Positions 36,643 to 45,718 of a DNA stretch of 64,000 bases are shown piece after piece. This DNA comes from Eutypella sp. D-1. Lineage: Eukaryota; Ascomycota; Sordariomycetes; Xylariales; Diatrypaceae. The stretch spans positions 5,332,001-5,396,000 of the forward strand of contig JAJTTP010000001.1 in the NCBI GenBank assembly GCA_023313575.1. The letters are read 5' to 3'. The notes beneath the pieces were generated by a model. It did no database searches and was not told the DNA's origin. It saw only the letters and a program-made list of their open reading frames with translations. A program made the position numbers and the translations under genes. Positions within the stretch are counted from its first letter, which is position 1; each line of letters starts with the position of its first letter.

Positions 36643-36992
36643 CCAAGGAATACTACAGAAACATGCACGAAGCGCTTGAAGATAGGTAGGGAAGTGCCTC
36701 GCCTCGTCATTCCGGATGGGCGGTTCTTTTACTATGATGGAGTGGCTGAGGAAAACGTTACAAATCTTCTTTAACGGGTTTAAGTATGAAATAACCATGG
36801 TTAACGCACGGTTCTTAATGCAAGACATTGCTGATAGATACCATAGTCACATGAACATAATATAATCACTCCGTCACACTCGTATCATTCTACTCATCAG
36901 TATTGTGCAATCGTTATCCATAGCTTCAGGCTCAGTCACCAACCCTGTCGAGATGGCTAGCCTTGATTATAGCCGAGTCCTGCGTAGATTAA
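36643..36992. other. short intergenic, convergent 3' ends
   Basis: About 350 bases between the regulator and the dehydrogenase. Nothing beyond likely 3' UTRs is seen. Confidence 0.5.
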
Positions 36993-37907
36993 TTAGCCGA
37001 TAATAAACATGAGCATCGCGAACCTGTTTTGCAGGGAGGAGATTGATAAACTCACCATCATTCCCTCCCACCCGAGCCACGACAACAACCACGCGACGGT
37101 CGACATGCCGCCCGCCCAGATGTTTCTCTTCGGCTGATCCCGCAGCAGCCCAGCGACGATCTCGCGCGCGTACTCCTCAGCGTCGATGAAGCCGGCATTC
37201 TTGAGAAAGGTGCGGCCTTCGATGTCCTCCTTCAGGGGCGCGTAGGCGCTCCCCTCGGGCAGCGCGGTGGGCGCGTTGTCGAACAGCCGGGTGCGCACGC
37301 TGCCGGTGACGAGGGTCACGAAGCGGACGCCGAGGGGCGCGAGTTCGACGCGCAGGCTGCGCGCCATCGCGTGCACCGCTGCCTTGGAGGCGCTGTACGC
37401 CGCCTGGTATGGCGGGTGGAAAATCTCGTTCACGCTGCCGACGCTAGCCACCACTGCCCCACCCCCGCCTTTACCCTTGCTCCGCTTGGACGCCCGTATT
37501 AGCAGCGGCAGGAACCCGTGCGTCACGGCGAACGCGCCCACCACGTTGGTGTCGATGACGCGCCGCAGGTCCGTGACGCTGGCATCTGCGAAGGGCATTA
37601 TGTAGTTGATGCCCGCGTTATTAACGAGGATATCAAGACCCTCCGTCTCCCCAGCGGCCGATGTTAAAGCCTTGTCGACGGCCGCCACGCATTCGGCGAT
37701 TGAGGGGTCGGACGTGACGTCCAGCTGTAGCGGAGTGATGGTTCCTCCTTGAGCCGAATGTTGCTCTTTAATCAGGGCCTCCAACTTATCCAGGTTGCGC
37801 GCCGTCGCGAAGACGCGGCATCCGCGGCGCGCAAACTCGGCTGCCAGCGCGGCGCCAATGCCTCCTTCGCTGCACCCGGTGACCAGGACTGTTTTCTGGT
37901 GTGCCAT
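36993..37907 (-). CDS. short-chain dehydrogenase/reductase (classical SDR, AYR1-like)
   Basis: Single exon of 304 aa. Classical SDR signature: TGCSEGGIG cofactor loop (10-18), an NNAG motif (96-99), and the catalytic triad Ser158, Tyr171 and Lys175 in SVGSVNEIFHPPYQAAYSASK. The basic residues of TARN (35-38) after the second strand suggest NADPH preference. The TGCSEGGIG form resembles yeast Ayr1-type acyl-DHAP reductases and many secondary-metabolite reductases. The last residues contain hydrophobic patches that could touch a membrane; a 32-nt intron-like segment near the end was judged too short to be real. It is divergent from the terpene cyclase with 1.67 kb between them, and could oxidise or reduce an alcohol/ketone on the terpene skeleton (inference). 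Confidence 0.9.
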   Translation of the reverse strand: MAHQKTVLVTGCSEGGIGAALAAEFARRGCRVFATARNLDKLEALIKEQHSAQGGTITPLQLDVTSDPSIAECVAAVDKALTSAAGETEGLDILVNNAGINYIMPFADASVTDLRRVIDTNVVGAFAVTHGFLPLLIRASKRSKGKGGGGAVVASVGSVNEIFHPPYQAAYSASKAAVHAMARSLRVELAPLGVRFVTLVTGSVRTRLFDNAPTALPEGSAYAPLKEDIEGRTFLKNAGFIDAEEYAREIVAGLLRDQPKRNIWAGGMSTVAWLLSWLGWEGMMVSLSISSLQNRFAMLMFIIG

Positions 37908-39579
37908 TCTACTGGTATATCCCTGCGGGGTAGAATTCTTAATCCTAAAATGACCGGATCATAATTCAGTAATGAAGTTGTTAATGGAACGGACAGAACC
38001 CCGCATCAGGGATATGTGGATCGACTTTAATGGATCGCCAGGCCACGCAATCCCTAGGTCAGGTCTCGTTACAAATACAGCGAAGAATGTCGGTAACCAT
38101 AACAGCATACCCGAAGACTGAGATATCAGTCCAAATCCACAACAGACATTGCCAACCGGCCATGAAATGAAAATGCAATTGATCTTTCGGTCAACATATT
38201 TCCCGCATTCGCTCACGTTGGTACACCCACCTCCGCAGCTCCGCCGTTCATTGCGATAGCGAGTCGGTGAAGTTCTCATTGTGAAGAATGAAGAGTCTTA
38301 TATTACGGTACTCTGGGCCGGGGTCGTACAGTTTCCGTTCTGCTATTATGATTATTGCCATTAAATATATTATTTTCATACAATTTCTCCCGGTCATGAT
38401 ACCAGTCGGTCACCGCCTGCCGGTTTGCCGGAATGGCCGTCGTATCGTCACTCAGATACGCATGAATCTTAGAACTCCGGATCCCAAAGATCCTACTCGG
38501 GACCTTTCACAATCATCCGGTAATATCTTATCAGTTTCTTTTATCCTTGTCAGCACATAGAGAATTCCTCGGAAATGATTCCACCACCACCTGCTGTTCA
38601 AAGGCATGTCTGCATTAGATACAGATCTCGGCTCACCCATTCGCGTATTCACATTCTTAATTCATCTGTAGATATGAAATGCAGTACGCTTACGAAGAAT
38701 AGTCGTATCCTAACTTCTCAGCTCGCACCGTAATGTAATGAGGACGTTGCAACCGGTCCATTTCAAGTGTGGTGTGCATGAGGCTCCAGACAAGCGGTCA
38801 TGAATTCATGTGAAAACTTCGATTTTTCCAAGGTTTTAGATGACTAAGAATCGTCGCCCTGTCTTTTCCATTGGTCCCTTGCGTAGATTCACATGCTGTG
38901 CAACATCAGGCCTTTTATGTTTATCTATCTGCAAGCCTAACGGCGGTCATCAAAGCGTCACCGATTCGAAAAATGCCTGACCACTCAGCGACCTTGAGCA
39001 GTACGGAGGCAGGTTACAGGTCACATAAAATTGCATTTAAACCAGGACACATCAAGCTACTATAACATCCTGAGGTCACACCCGGCTGCCCCGGCTGCAT
39101 TTGTGTTACACCAAGCTTGTTGTGAGACTTCCATGAGCTGGACGGGAGTCGCATAGGGTGTCTTGGCGGTAGATTTAATATGGTGCCGTATTCGTCCACT
39201 TGACGATATATCAATCATGCTCATGTGGCAGCTCCCACATGTCCTATGATGGCATAACAATGTGTCCAATTTGAGGGTATCAGAGTCATAAACAAATTCC
39301 CGGAGTTGTATTTGTGACAAGGGCTACCCAAACACGACATAGTTTAAAATCATACATGGCATGGCACAGCTTATAGAAGGCGTGCCGCCGGAACGGGACC
39401 CGAGCCAAGCACGCTCTCGACGCAATCCTACGGTTCGTAGGGTGTAGAGTGGCTCACTCGACAGGGGCCATATTCTCAATATGGTAATTCCAAAAGTATA
39501 AAGGAGTTGGCAATTCCAGTTTCCTACATGTGTAGCAGTCGACCTGGCCTTTTAGTTCTTCAGGATTATCAACATCAAT
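37908..39579. other. divergent promoter region, SDR / terpene cyclase
   Basis: No gene is supported. CCGGAT-containing words occur near 37953, 38476 and 38514. Open frames are short and without motifs. This stretch should hold the promoters of both genes. Confidence 0.5.
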
Positions 39580-40768
39580 ATGGCGGTAACTTTAACCAAG
39601 CCATGCGAATCGGTCCAGGGGATGGGTTTCCCATACACCCTCAAGCCTACAAACCATGACGAGAGCGACATAGGGAGCCGGCTGCGGCCCTTATTTTTAC
39701 AGCTTGAAGCGGAGTTAGGCTATAACGGGGCCACCCCAAGCCACGAACTCGACGATCTACTCCAAGGTATGCATGAACATGCAGCCCATGTTGGCTTTCC
39801 ATATCCCGAAGGTTCTGTTTCGTGGAAAGCGTTCAAGGTCGGGCTTTGCTACGCACATGTAAGTATATACACAATGTACCTTTTCAGATTTGAGCGAAGT
39901 TGCTTGTCTGATTCTAAACCTCCACCCTAGCTCTGCTGCCCGACGCATCCCCTGGACGTGCGTGTATACATCGGTATATACACCTGGTTGGCAACAACCG
40001 TCGATGATGAAGCGGATAAAGACCCAGAAGAATGGCAGCACTTCGTTACCCGCTTCTACTCCCGGGATGAGCAGCACAACGCACTTGCTCGCGCTTGGGA
40101 CGATCACTTGCGGCTATGCCAAAGACACTTCTTCCCGAAGGCGGCCAACTTCATCGTCACCGCGTCCCTGAGCTTCACCAATGTCACCGCGTTGGCAGGA
40201 TGTGAAGTGCCTAGGATGGCTCGTACAACCGGGGTTGACGGCAGTACCTGGTCCCAGTACATGCGTGAGAAGGATGGGGTCGGCGAAGCATACGGGTGGT
40301 TCACCTTTCCCAAGGCGCTCTACCCCGATCTATCTGAGTTTATGGAGGTGGTTCCTGACATTGGAAGCTACGTTTGCATTGTCAACGACATACTGTCGTA
40401 AGTCCTCGCAATACTGCGACCACCTCCGATATATCTGGATGTTATTACTTACGCGCATGTAATACAGCTTTTACAAGGAGGAAAAGGATGGGGAGAAGCA
40501 TAACTACATGCATAACAGATCAACCTACGAGAGGACAGATGTCTATACAACACTGAAGGCGGCAATCAAGGAGGCCGTTGGTATCCAGCATCGCATGCAA
40601 AGGATTCTTCGAGGCAAGGAGTCGCATATGCGAGCGTGTAACGACCACTGTATGGGGTACGTCAGCTTTCACAAGTCGCTGGACCGCTACAGGCTGTCGG
40701 AGTTGGGTCTCGGGGAGAAGTATACAGACCAGTTTGGTAATCTCACTAGCTTGAGGCAGGATATTTAA
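39580..40768 (+). CDS. TRI5-family sesquiterpene cyclase (class I terpene synthase)
   Basis: Three exons, 39580-39858, 39931-40397 and 40468-40768, give 348 aa. Class I cyclases ionise farnesyl diphosphate with three Mg2+ and cyclise the carbocation. The Asp-rich motif is VDDEAD (DDxxD at 118-122) in the helix IGIYTWLATTVDDEAD, and the NSE/DTE-type motif is NDILSFYKE (245-253), assembled only after intron 2 is spliced. Near the C-terminus HCMGYVSFH..LDRYRLSEL matches the RY-containing end of trichodiene synthase (PF06330). It is a little shorter than trichodiene synthase (about 375-385 aa). Both introns (72 and 70 nt) have GTAAGT donors. The product cannot be predicted; members of this family make trichodiene, longiborneol and others. 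It is the core enzyme of the candidate cluster. Confidence 0.92.
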
Positions 40769-41000
40769 GGATTGTCCAATCTGATGGTCAGCTTGACCCA
40801 ATGTTTCATAGTCTAGATTACCGTCACACCCATATACAATAGACACATCATAAGTCCAACTCACTCGTAATCTTATATAGTTTGATATCGTAAACCTTGA
40901 AGTTATAACAGCTTATTTCATGAGATGTATGCAAATAACTAGGTATTTAAATTACAACTTTGCCATCTTTACATCCGGCCTCTTTCGCAACTATGTATAC

Positions 41001-42599
41001 TCAAGAAGGATGAGCGACTGACATGCCGCCAAACCGCGCTTCAGTCCCAGCGCCTACCAACACTCCATTCGCCCCGGAGATATGGGTCTCGTCCCGAGCG
41101 GTGATCTTCGGGTCCTCTAAATCATCTACGAATACCTTGATCTCGCTGCCGATCGCAGTGACCCTGATATGGTATTCGGTGCCGGACACAAAGTCCCCGG
41201 TGACACTCTGAACGACCTTCAATTCATCGTACGCGGACCCGGCCCTAACACTATACAACACGAGCATGCCTTCCTTCTCTTCGATCTCAATAGCCGCAGC
41301 GTAATACGAGCCGTACCCAAGGTCGGCCTTGTCGCCGGCGCGGAAGACCAATCCGACGGACCCTGGGCCGGCCACCGGAGTAACTAAGCCGTCATGGACC
41401 ACATCACTGAAATTAGTGTCGAGCATCGCGAGCTGCCAGTTGTTGGCTTCAAACCCCGCAGCAATCATCCTCCCGTCTGAAACTGACCACTCAGCACCGT
41501 CTCCATACGTAGTCCAGGCGATCATGTTCCCGTCAGCGAAGTTATCCTTTACCAGCATGGTGATGGGCTGTATAGTTCCGTCCTCGTTAAAGTACATCCT
41601 ATCGTAACATATGACGCGGTGGTTCCCATCGGTCTCGCTGAGTGGGCGGCGGTGGTACACGATGTAGTAGATGTCGGTGTCGGGGACGTGAATGACGCCG
41701 TTATGGCCACTACCTCGCGCGACGGCGTCATCCTGCTGCAGGATCTTGGCGATGCGCTCGAAGGGGCCCAGCGGTGAGTCAGCCATCGCGTACGAGACCG
41801 AGTAGTCCGGCCCAGTCCACCCGCCCTCGCTCCACATGAGGTAGTACACGCCGTTGCGCTTGAACATCTGGGAGCCCTCGACGTAGTTCTCGGGCGTGAT
41901 CTCGCGGAACACGGAGCCGTCGTCGAAGGTGCCCAGCGAGATCATGTCGTCGTTGAGCAGCGCGATGTTGGCGTGCGAGTGCCCGCCGTAGTAGATGTAA
42001 GCCTGCCCGTCGTCGTCGATGAACACGTCCTGGTCGATGGGCTGGGCGCCGTTGTGGAAGTCTCCGATCAGCGGCTCACCGATGGCGTCGACGTAGGGAC
42101 CTTCGGGCTGGTCCGCAACCGCCACACCGATGCCCCCTACCAGCCCCTCCGCGATTTCATCCACCTGGATGTCGTTCGCGCCGAAGTACAGATAGTACTT
42201 GCCGTTGCGGGAGATCGCAGCCGGCGCCCACATGGCCTTATGTGCCCAGGACACATCATCGGCTGTGATGATATTCGCGTGTTTCGTCCAGTTGATAAGG
42301 TCTGGGCTTGAAAAGGCATCCATGTAAGTCTGTTTCTCATAGGCGTCCGAGTAGGTAGGGTATACCCAGTATAGGTCGTTATAGTATTCCGTATCGGGGT
42401 CAGCGTACCACCCCTCTACGAACGGGTTACCAGCCTCGGATGTCGTGTAGTCCGGGACGGGGCGTGGTTCGACCGGCATCGCGCTCCCCAGATTAGATGT
42501 CATAAGGCCGAGTATGAGTTGCTTCAGCTGCCCACTGCCGGTGCGGCTCCCGGTGGCAAGCCACGAGCGGTGCGTCGCGTTGAGGTGCAACCCACTCAT
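41001..42599 (-). CDS. glycoside hydrolase family 43 with C-terminal beta-sandwich domain
   Basis: Single exon of 532 aa from the first ATG at 42599. GH43 enzymes are inverting arabinofuranosidases, xylosidases or galactanases with a five-bladed propeller. The likely catalytic residues are visible: general base in WYADPDTEYY (D67), pKa modulator in IDQDVFIDDDGQ (D189 or D191) and general acid in YVEGSQMFKR (E241). From about 365 on (DNFADGNMIAWTTYG... to GVLVGAGTEARFGGMSV) lies a concanavalin-like module, probably carbohydrate binding. The N-terminus is uncertain: the first 40 residues look like the end of a poor signal peptide (QLKQLILGLMTSNLGSA), so a small upstream exon or a later start is possible. 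Tail-to-tail with the terpene cyclase (232 bases). Substrate not predictable. Confidence 0.87.
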   Translation of the reverse strand: MSGLHLNATHRSWLATGSRTGSGQLKQLILGLMTSNLGSAMPVEPRPVPDYTTSEAGNPFVEGWYADPDTEYYNDLYWVYPTYSDAYEKQTYMDAFSSPDLINWTKHANIITADDVSWAHKAMWAPAAISRNGKYYLYFGANDIQVDEIAEGLVGGIGVAVADQPEGPYVDAIGEPLIGDFHNGAQPIDQDVFIDDDGQAYIYYGGHSHANIALLNDDMISLGTFDDGSVFREITPENYVEGSQMFKRNGVYYLMWSEGGWTGPDYSVSYAMADSPLGPFERIAKILQQDDAVARGSGHNGVIHVPDTDIYYIVYHRRPLSETDGNHRVICYDRMYFNEDGTIQPITMLVKDNFADGNMIAWTTYGDGAEWSVSDGRMIAAGFEANNWQLAMLDTNFSDVVHDGLVTPVAGPGSVGLVFRAGDKADLGYGSYYAAAIEIEEKEGMLVLYSVRAGSAYDELKVVQSVTGDFVSGTEYHIRVTAIGSEIKVFVDDLEDPKITARDETHISGANGVLVGAGTEARFGGMSVAHPS

Positions 42600-43434
42600 G
42601 ACAGTTATTCCAACGGCGAAAATTATGAGTGTCGGACAGAGGTTAAACTCTATATTGGCGACCACGTCAATAAGGCTTAGCCAGTAGGAAGTTCCGGGCA
42701 GATCAGAGCATGTCTGTCAAAACCTTAAGTACGCTAGAAATTCATTCGCGGCGACCGGACATCAAAGACAACACCAGAATTTGACAAGCGGTCGTCAGAT
42801 ATGCGGCCGCTCACATTCTTATTGTCTCCGCACACTACGATCACCTTCCTATGTTGGATGGGATCTCGCAGCGATCCTCGTGGGGATGGGCAGTGCTCTA
42901 GTTAGAAGCCGCTAGCGGTCGCAATCCCCTGGCACTGGTAAGCCCCCAGCCCAACCAGCCTTAGCCGATGTGACATCGCTCCCCGAGCGTGACCAAGGTG
43001 CGGAGACATTTGGGGATTCGAGGACTTGGACATGTGAAATATTTAGTAGTGTGGCCAGGGACGGGTCTCCCCGCTGTCCTCGGTCACAAGATGGTTTGTT
43101 CCGGTGAGGGGACATCAACAGGGATTAATACCATTGGGGATTCCCGACTACAATGATAACGCTTACGGCAGTGAAGATGGTAGTGGCGTACAGTATTTAG
43201 TCACAAATGTGTGCCGGTAGGAGATCACCCACCCATACTCCGGGATGATCTGCCGAATAATGGAGAATTAAGCGACTTGCAATATCGACGAAATACATAG
43301 CCTCCGTTGTAGGGGCCATTACAAGCAAAAGCTCACGTAACCTGTTATATGGAACTTAAAATATGCACGCGTGAACATGATACACATCAGCGGGAGAGTA
43401 AATAGTCGGTGTGTTGTTTAGTTAGGTATGTTGC
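42600..43434. other. intergenic, no gene supported
   Basis: Upstream of GH43 and downstream of the membrane kinase. It may hold a missed first exon of the GH43 gene, but none could be defended. Confidence 0.45.
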
Positions 43435-45066
43435 CTAAGTCGTCTCCGACAACAACCACTTCTTGAACTCGCCATCGCTTAAGATAGACCTGACCCGTGC
43501 CTCGAGCCACTCCGTGTTACCCCAGGCGCCCCAGGACATCTGAAACCGGAGCCAGTCGACGAGCGCAGCCTCCCAGTGTCTAACGAACAGGGCCCACTCA
43601 TACTCCACCGCCGCGGCAGCACCGCCTCCGACCCGAAGCAGGCGCGCGCGGTACTCCTCAAGCAGCCCCCTCTCGCCGGCGTCCATGGTAAGCTGTTGCG
43701 GCATCGTGTCGCGGTCGCAGTCTGTGAGCAGGGGCAAGGGCACGGAGCAGGTGAAGAGCTTAGCGAGGTCGCAGACGCCGAGCCCAAGGCCGACGTACTG
43801 GAAGTCGAAGAACGCGACGCCGTCCCCACCGGTCGTCGCGAACAGGTTCTCCGACTTGACGTCACCGTGGACGTAGGACTCTTGTGGGCGGGCGTCGCGG
43901 CCCCGGGGGCTCAGCACTTCGGCTACCCGCTCCGCCACAGCGCGCCCGCCTCCGGAGGACGACGGCGCGCAAAGCGCCGCCGACCACTCGGAGTCCGCGT
44001 CCGCTTCTAGCGCGGCGTACTCCTTCCGCCGCGTCGCGAGGTACGTGTATCCGCCATTAAGCCAGACCGTGGAGTTTCTCGCACCATCACCATCACTATT
44101 ACCACTCCCGGCGGTCACGCCCCTCCGCCTCTCAACCTCCTCCAGCGGCGGCCTAACGAGCGCCTCGAACTCGGGATCTTCGCGGCGGCGGGGCACCCAG
44201 GCCCGCGAGAGGCCGTGGAACGCCGCGAGCCAATCGAGCGCGGCGCGGACCTGGAGCGGGTCCAGCGTCTCGCGCGCGCCCTTGCCTCCCGGCTCGACGG
44301 GGAACGCGGGACGCAGGTCCTCGATGAGCGTCGCGACGACGCCGTGGCGCAGCAGCTCCGCAGCGCCGTCGGGCCTATTTCTATCCCCTGCCTCTTGATC
44401 GTCCTCCGTGCGCAGGCCTCGCGTGGTCGCGATGCAGCGCGCTACCGCGGGCGGGGGCGGGTCATCACTGTCGCTGTCCTTCGGCCCCTTTCCCCGTGAT
44501 GTTAGGCGCGGCGCCACGGCCTCGTAGAAGTACTGCTCGACCTCATAGCTCAGCATCTTGCGCGCGTGTCCCTCGTCCGCCTTCGCCCCGCCCGCCGCGG
44601 CCAATCCATCGGGCGGCGTCACGAGTTTCAGAATCAGCTTGAGGTCCTCCTCCTCCTGCAGGCCCTCTGCGTCAGCGGTGGCAGCGGTAGTGGTAGTAGT
44701 AGCGATCGGCCGAGCCCGGACCTCACTTATAGATCCGTAGCCCGCCCAGAGAGTCTGGATCCTGCGTGGGGGCGCGGCGAGCTCGAGGCCGTGCCAGCGA
44801 AGCATCACAGACGCCACGCTCTCGGGCGTGACCGACGTCCCCGTCCCCGCCATGCCAATCTCTTCCCGCCCAGAAGAAAATTCGTCCTCCGTCGTGCGAT
44901 GGTTCGGGGTCGGGCCAACAACAGCGTATAGGTATACGTATGCCCAGGACAACAAGACCACAATGATGCAGAGGCAAGTCTGGAATGGGGAGCCGCTAAT
45001 ACTAAAGGCCCTAAAAGCGGTGGTGGTGGTGGTGGTGGGCCTGCCGGTCCGCTTCTGAGACGGCAT
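43435..45066 (-). CDS. membrane-anchored APH/choline-kinase-fold phosphotransferase
   Basis: Single exon of 543 aa. A positively charged N-terminus (MPSQKRTGRP, Thr-rich) precedes one hydrophobic helix (about 30-50), then a long soluble domain. Kinase signature: HGDVKSEN (H400, D402, N407) as catalytic loop and DFQYVGLGLGVCDLA (D421) as metal-binding loop, typical of the aminoglycoside phosphotransferase/choline-kinase superfamily (including insect EcKinase-like proteins). The N-lobe is interrupted by low-complexity Thr/Ala and Gly/Ala stretches. By the positive-inside rule the kinase domain would face the ER/Golgi lumen or the outside, which is unusual for this fold. The small-molecule or glycan substrate is unknown. 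Coding GC is high. Confidence 0.83.
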   Translation of the reverse strand: MPSQKRTGRPTTTTTTAFRAFSISGSPFQTCLCIIVVLLSWAYVYLYAVVGPTPNHRTTEDEFSSGREEIGMAGTGTSVTPESVASVMLRWHGLELAAPPRRIQTLWAGYGSISEVRARPIATTTTTAATADAEGLQEEEDLKLILKLVTPPDGLAAAGGAKADEGHARKMLSYEVEQYFYEAVAPRLTSRGKGPKDSDSDDPPPPAVARCIATTRGLRTEDDQEAGDRNRPDGAAELLRHGVVATLIEDLRPAFPVEPGGKGARETLDPLQVRAALDWLAAFHGLSRAWVPRRREDPEFEALVRPPLEEVERRRGVTAGSGNSDGDGARNSTVWLNGGYTYLATRRKEYAALEADADSEWSAALCAPSSSGGGRAVAERVAEVLSPRGRDARPQESYVHGDVKSENLFATTGGDGVAFFDFQYVGLGLGVCDLAKLFTCSVPLPLLTDCDRDTMPQQLTMDAGERGLLEEYRARLLRVGGGAAAAVEYEWALFVRHWEAALVDWLRFQMSWGAWGNTEWLEARVRSILSDGEFKKWLLSETT

Positions 45067-45718
45067 CGGGAAGCGGCGCTGTTTATTCTTGGCACCTCCT
45101 CAGTTAGGGTAGGGCTTGAGAATGCTAAAGCCAGCCCCCGGAGTGCACGCCAAGGTACCTACGTAAATACGTGTGTGTATAAGTAAAGGGTAGAAAAAGA
45201 ACCAGATAAATGCATTCGTAAATAGCGGAGAGGATAACATGTTCTAGCAAGTCGCAGATTTCATCTATTTTATGCTTGAACACAACTACGGAGTACAATG
45301 TCATGCAGAGACCTTGTCAGCTTATGTAGGCGTCTTACGAATTACTCGTGTCTATCATGGATGTACACTATAAGGGTCCACTATCTCAATGCGTACATAC
45401 GTGTATGTGGGCTACGAATGATAACACCTCCAGGCTAACGTAGAGCAGAGCAGGCGAGAAATTTCACACAAGCAATGACGTCGTCAAATTGTTTCGATTT
45501 GGAGAAGAAAAAAAATGCTATACAGTCTTTACAATAATCATGGGTATCTGGTGAAACTCGTGGCTCATCGCTAGGTAATGGTTCGAACGATAAAAAGAAA
45601 AAGAAAAGGAAAACAAACAACCCCAGCCCCCGACACTACACTGGGCGAAGGATCTACATATATATATGCACATGGGTATCCGTAGAATCCCCCCACCCCC
45701 GCGGGGGTTTCTGCCTGC
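45067..45718. other. intergenic between kinase promoter and channel 3' end
   Basis: Contains scattered TACGTA-type words (45150-45190, 45390-45410) and a lysine/arginine-codon-rich stretch at 45590-45620. No gene is supported. Confidence 0.5.

Noticed and set aside
37020..37055. 32-nt intron near the 3' end of the SDR gene.
   Set aside because: Too short for fungal splicing and no better C-terminus results; uninterrupted frame kept.
42600..42665. Extension of the GH43 protein upstream to 42665.
   Set aside because: The extended frame begins with GTG; no ATG or spliced signal-peptide exon could be defended.
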